This document shows positions 60,736-64,000 of a stretch of DNA of 64,000 nt, one piece after another. The DNA comes from Nocardia asteroides (lineage in GTDB: Bacteria > Actinomycetota > Actinomycetes > Mycobacteriales > Mycobacteriaceae). Location: the NCBI GenBank assembly GCA_019930625.1, contig CP082844.1, positions 6,386,001 to 6,450,000 on the forward strand, in the 5' to 3' direction. The translations under genes and the position numbers were made by a program. Position 1 is the stretch's first letter, and the number at the start of each line of letters is the position of its first letter. Below the pieces are notes generated by a model. The model searched no databases and was not told the origin of the DNA. It saw nothing but the letters and a program-made list of their open reading frames with translations.

Positions 60736-61752
60736 TCAGTCGGCGACCCGCACGACCACCTTGCCGAAGTTACGCCCCTCGAGCATGCCGATGAACGCCT
60801 CGGGCGCTGCCGCCAAGCCGGGCACCACGTCCTCGAGATAACGCACACGACCCTCGGCGACCCATTCCCCCATCTCCCGCAGGAAGTCCGGGAACAACTC
60901 GCGGACGAACTCGGTCTGGATGAATCCGCGCACCGTCAGGCTCTTGGTCAGGATGCGGCCGTAGTAGGCGGGCAGCCGGTCCGGCCCCTCCGGAGCGCCG
61001 GCCGCGTTGTAGTTGGCGATCAGCCCGCAGACGGGCACGCGCGCGTAGGTGTTCAGCAGCGGATAGACCGCGTCCGCCACCGCGCCACCGACGTTCTCGA
61101 AATAGACGTCGATGCCGTCGGGCACCGCCGCCGCCAACTGCTCGGTGAAGTCGGGGGCGCGATGGTCGAGCGCGACGTCGAAGCCGAGTTCGTCCAGGTA
61201 GGCGACCTTGCGTGGCCCACCCGCGATGCCGACCGTGCGCGTGCCGCCGATCTTGGCGATCTGGCCGACGGCCGAGCCCACCGGTCCGGTGGCCGCGGCC
61301 ACCACGAGTGTTTCCCCCGGCTGGGGTTTGCCGATCTCGCGCAGTCCCGCGTAGGCCGTGAACCCGGGCATGCCGAGTACACCCAGTGCGGTCGAGACCG
61401 GGGCCTTGCCCGGGTCGAGCTTGCGTAGCCCGCGCGCCGGGGCGACGTCGTAGGTCTGCCACCCCGAGTAGGCCAGCACCACATCGCCTTCCGCGACCGA
61501 CGGGTCGCGGGATTCGAGCACTTCGGCCACGGTGGCGCCGACCATCACCCCGCCGATCTCCACCGGGTCGGCGTAGGACTCGGCCGAGCTCATACGGCCG
61601 CGCATGTACGGGTCGAGCGACAGGTAGAGGGTGCGCAGCAGGACTTCGCCCTCATCCGGTGCGGGGAGCTTCGCGATCTCGGTCCGGAAATTCTCCGGGG
61701 TGGGCGCGCCCACCGGCCGGGAAGCAAGCACGATTCGCGTCGACTCGACCAT
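60736..61752 (-). CDS. NADP-dependent MDR oxidoreductase (CurA/leukotriene-B4-dehydrogenase type)
   Basis: The 338-residue protein is a zinc-free medium-chain reductase: the N-terminal LYLSLDPYMRGRM motif, AAATGPVGSAVGQIAKIGGTRTVGIAGG for NADP binding, and DVYFENVGG, all typical of prostaglandin/curcumin reductase-like enzymes. They reduce enones to ketones. The ATG was chosen with GGTGGGG upstream; a GTG three codons earlier is possible. Confidence 0.88.
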   Translation of the reverse strand: MVESTRIVLASRPVGAPTPENFRTEIAKLPAPDEGEVLLRTLYLSLDPYMRGRMSSAESYADPVEIGGVMVGATVAEVLESRDPSVAEGDVVLAYSGWQTYDVAPARGLRKLDPGKAPVSTALGVLGMPGFTAYAGLREIGKPQPGETLVVAAATGPVGSAVGQIAKIGGTRTVGIAGGPRKVAYLDELGFDVALDHRAPDFTEQLAAAVPDGIDVYFENVGGAVADAVYPLLNTYARVPVCGLIANYNAAGAPEGPDRLPAYYGRILTKSLTVRGFIQTEFVRELFPDFLREMGEWVAEGRVRYLEDVVPGLAAAPEAFIGMLEGRNFGKVVVRVAD

Positions 61753-61812
61753 GCGCCCCACCCTAACCGGAAACGCGGGCGCCGGACGTCCGCGCCCGAT
61801 CGTGTCCGGCGC

Positions 61813-62586
61813 TCACCACGACGGCGCTTTCGGCCCCAGGAACAAGCCGCCGTTCACCTCCAGCGTCTGGCCGGTGACCCAGCGCCCGTCGTCGGAGGCG
61901 AAGAAGGCCACCGCGTCGGCGATGTCCGCGCCGCTGCCGACGCGCTCCAGCGCGGTCATGCCCGCGACGCCCGCGATCGCGCCGTCGTTGGTGTGCAGCC
62001 AGGAGTTCATGTCGGTGTCGGTGATGCCCGGCGAGACCGTGTTCACCGTGATCCCACGCGGCCCCAGCGTGTTCGCCAGCGACCTGCTCAGCACGTTGAG
62101 CGCGCCCTTGGTCATGCCGTAGACGACCTCCGGCGTGGCGAACCAGGTGACGCCGGAGGAGATGTTGACGATGCGCCCGCCGTCGCGCAGCAACGGCAAC
62201 GCCCGCTGGACGATGAACAGCGGCGCCCGTACGTTGACCGCGAACAGCCGGTCGAAGTCCTCGGGCGTGGCCTGCTCGACGGTGGCCTCGTAGGCGATGA
62301 TCGCGGCGTTGTTCACCAGGATGTCCAACGGCCTGCCGCCCAAGCCTGCCGCCAATTCGCCGAACAGCTGGTCGATGTCGCCCTCGACGCCCAGTTCGGC
62401 GCGCACCGGGAACGCCCGGCCGCCCGCGCGCCGGATCGCCGACACCGTCGCTTCGGCCGCCTCCTTGTTGGTGCCGTAATGCACGGCCACCTCGGCGCCG
62501 TCGGCGGCAAGGCGCTCGGCGATGGCCCGGCCTATCCCCCGCGAGGCCCCGGTAACCAGGGCGGTCTTCCCGTTCGACTCGGTCAT
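61813..62586 (-). CDS. SDR family oxidoreductase
   Basis: The 257-residue classical SDR has the cofactor motif TGASRGIG, NNAA (LVNNAAII), the catalytic Ser in NISSG and YxxxK in YGMTKG. It oxidises or reduces a hydroxy or keto compound with NAD(P). It is divergent from a TetR repressor gene, with an operator in the shared promoter, so substrate-like ligands probably induce it. GGGAG precedes the ATG. Confidence 0.9.
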   Translation of the reverse strand: MTESNGKTALVTGASRGIGRAIAERLAADGAEVAVHYGTNKEAAEATVSAIRRAGGRAFPVRAELGVEGDIDQLFGELAAGLGGRPLDILVNNAAIIAYEATVEQATPEDFDRLFAVNVRAPLFIVQRALPLLRDGGRIVNISSGVTWFATPEVVYGMTKGALNVLSRSLANTLGPRGITVNTVSPGITDTDMNSWLHTNDGAIAGVAGMTALERVGSGADIADAVAFFASDDGRWVTGQTLEVNGGLFLGPKAPSW

Positions 62587-62606
62587 TCTGCACTCCCGCA
62601 CTCTTG

Positions 62607-62624
62607 TTATGGAACGTTCCCTAA
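62607..62624. promoter_or_regulatory. TetR operator between SDR and tetR genes
   Basis: TTA-N-GGAACGTTCC-N-TAA: an 18-base palindrome with a perfect 10-base core. TTGTCA on the minus strand at about 62634-62629 provides a -35 for the SDR gene, so a bound repressor would cover its promoter. Confidence 0.75.
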
Positions 62625-62652
62625 CATCATTGACAAGCGCTACTGTAGACCC

Positions 62653-63240
62653 GTGGAACCGAAACGTCGAGCCGCCGCGGAAACCAAGGAGCACATCCTG
62701 GTCGTCGCACGGGAGCTGTTCTACCAACAGGGAATTCGCGCGACCGGCGTGGATCGCGTCGCGGCCGAGGCCGATGTCGCGCCGCCCACTCTGTACCGGC
62801 TCTTCGGCTCCAAAGACGATCTGGTCGCCGCGTACCTGGAGCGGGAGGACCGCCACTACCGGGAGTGGTTCACCGCGGCGGCCAGCGGGGACGGTCCGCG
62901 CGAACGCATCCTCGCCCTGTTCGAGGCGCTGGCCGAACAGGTCCGTCCCGAATCCTGCCGCGGTTGCCCCTTCCTCATCGCGCTCGGTGAGTTCCCGGAC
63001 CACGACCTGCTCGGCCACCAACACGCCGTCGCGATGAAGAGCTGGGTGCGCGCCCAGTTCGGCACCCTGGTCGGCGAACTCGCGGCGTGCGCGCCGATCC
63101 CCGATCCGGACGCGCTGGCCGACCAGCTGATGCTGGTGATGGAGGGCGTCTACGCGACAACGCAGGCGTTCGGCACCACCGGTCCGGCCGCCCGGTCCCT
63201 CTCGTTGGTCGAGGCATTGCTGCCCCGCGCATCGGCCTGA
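62653..63240 (+). CDS. TetR family repressor
   Basis: The 195-residue protein begins with the TetR helix-turn-helix (TGVDRVAAEADVAPPTLYRLFGSKDDLV) and then a helical ligand-binding domain. The GTG start gives EPKRRAAAE directly before the DNA-binding domain. It is divergent from the SDR gene, and the palindrome at 62607-62624 lies between them, which is the normal arrangement for a local repressor that also regulates itself. A cysteine-containing motif PESCRGCPF in the ligand domain is common in this subgroup. Confidence 0.9.
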   Translation: MEPKRRAAAETKEHILVVARELFYQQGIRATGVDRVAAEADVAPPTLYRLFGSKDDLVAAYLEREDRHYREWFTAAASGDGPRERILALFEALAEQVRPESCRGCPFLIALGEFPDHDLLGHQHAVAMKSWVRAQFGTLVGELAACAPIPDPDALADQLMLVMEGVYATTQAFGTTGPAARSLSLVEALLPRASA

Positions 63241-63391
63241 CCGAAGCGCGACCGCTGTCGCAGGAACGGACGCATCCGCGCGTCGAACAACGGAATCATT
63301 GGCGCGCAGCGGAATCGAGATGAGCGTACGGAGCATCGACTCGAGCGACCGGAACATTGGCGTGGGCGTCGCGACTTCGTAGCGTCGAGGC

Positions 63392-64000
63392 ATGACGTTG
63401 GAAATCGGCACCATCCTGCCCACCTCGACCCCCGATCCCGCGCGTCCCATCCTGGGCGACGTGCGGGCCGCCGCCCGTCTCGCCGAGCAGATCGGCATCG
63501 ACTCGGTCTGGTCCACCGATCATCTCGTGGGCAGCGCGCCGATGCTGGACAGCACCGTGGTGCTGGCCACCGCCGCCGCCGTCACCGACCGCGTCCGCAT
63601 CGGCTACGGCGTGCTGCTGCTGGCGTTGCGGCCGGTCGCGTGGGCGGCCAAGCAGATCGCCACCTTGCAGTATGTCTCCGGCGACCGGCTGATCCTGGGC
63701 GTCGGCACCGGAAACCCGGCGCACGGGGACATCGGATGGCGCGCGGCGGGCGCGCCGTTCGCCGAGCGCGGACGGCGCACGGACGAGGCGTTGCGCGTAC
63801 TGCCCGACCTGGTCGCCGGGCGGCAGGCCACTCTCCCGGACGGCACGGAGGTGACCCTGGCGCCCGGCGCGACCATGCCGCCGCTGCTGGTAGCGGGTGA
63901 CGGCGAGCGTGCTCGTCGACGCGCCGCCGCCTATGCCGACGGCTGGGTCGCCATCGGACTCGAGCCCCCTCAGGTCAGCGCGAGCGTGGTGGAATTGGCC
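63392..64000 (+). CDS. LLM class oxidoreductase, partial (right edge)
   Basis: The first 203 residues of a luciferase-like oxidoreductase are present; the gene runs off the window. The signature EIGTILPTS, ARLAEQIGIDSVWSTDHLV, ATAAAVTDRVRIGYGVLLLALR and GDRLILGVGTGN is typical of F420-dependent LLM enzymes in actinomycetes. Its substrate is unknown. CGAGG lies shortly before the ATG. It is unrelated in sequence detail to the two SsuD-like enzymes of the sulfur operon. Confidence 0.85.
   Translation, partial: MTLEIGTILPTSTPDPARPILGDVRAAARLAEQIGIDSVWSTDHLVGSAPMLDSTVVLATAAAVTDRVRIGYGVLLLALRPVAWAAKQIATLQYVSGDRLILGVGTGNPAHGDIGWRAAGAPFAERGRRTDEALRVLPDLVAGRQATLPDGTEVTLAPGATMPPLLVAGDGERARRRAAAYADGWVAIGLEPPQVSASVVELA

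Overview
The window reads as chromosomal DNA from a high-GC mycolic-acid actinomycete, most likely Nocardia or a close relative. The evidence is the GC-rich third positions, frequent GTG/TTG starts, many ATGA/GTGA gene overlaps, and genes typical of that group: a ChoD-type GMC oxidase, an aa3-type CtaD, an Acr3 arsenic pump, an MpaB/DUF2236 oxygenase, DUF574 methyltransferase and a giant NRPS. The genus is an inference. No rRNA, tRNA, CRISPR array, phage or insertion sequence was recognised.

Layout. 1-5 kb: a short NAD-dependent epimerase, a GNAT acetyltransferase, a cholesterol-oxidase-like GMC enzyme and cytochrome c oxidase subunit I, all on the minus strand. 5-8 kb: an arsR-acr3-arsC arsenic operon (minus) facing a small Cys-containing protein plus a MerR regulator (plus), with an ArsR-type operator between them. 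8-11 kb: a MerR regulator convergent with an FAD monooxygenase whose promoter carries a perfect MerR-type dyad; the surroundings hold gene wreckage (MarR, TetR, hydrolase and ferritin-like fragments). 11-16 kb: a DEAD-box helicase, an NDH-2-like oxidoreductase, a fatty-acid desaturase and a frameshifted zinc-ribbon gene. 16-23 kb: a DUF3754-like protein, a ferritin-like protein with a general-stress-type promoter, a hemerythrin-like protein, a membrane protein and CorA.

23.3-38.9 kb is one 5178-residue nonribosomal peptide synthetase, A-T-(C-A-T)x4-TE. It predicts a five-residue product that starts with a free amino acid and ends in Thr (last A domain has the Thr code DFWNIGMVH). A damaged hydrolase, a P450 and a secreted hydrolase follow. 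No MbtH, PPTase or exporter gene is visible beside it.

42-50.6 kb holds housekeeping and hypothetical genes: an internally deleted ZIP transporter, a YbdK-type carboxylate-amine ligase, LipB, MpaB, DUF5996 and several very small membrane or secreted proteins. 50.7-59.3 kb is an organosulfur assimilation locus: one minus-strand, mostly overlapping operon coding for an SsuABC-like ABC transporter, a DszB-like sulfinate desulfinase, two SsuD-like flavin monooxygenases, a class II aldolase and a second desulfinase/SBP-like protein without signal peptide. A divergent IclR regulator and two copies of a CTTTCC-N7-GGAAAG operator lie at its head. 59.5-64 kb: DUF574 methyltransferase, a small membrane protein, a zinc-independent MDR oxidoreductase, a divergent SDR/TetR pair sharing an operator, and an LLM oxidoreductase that runs off the right end.
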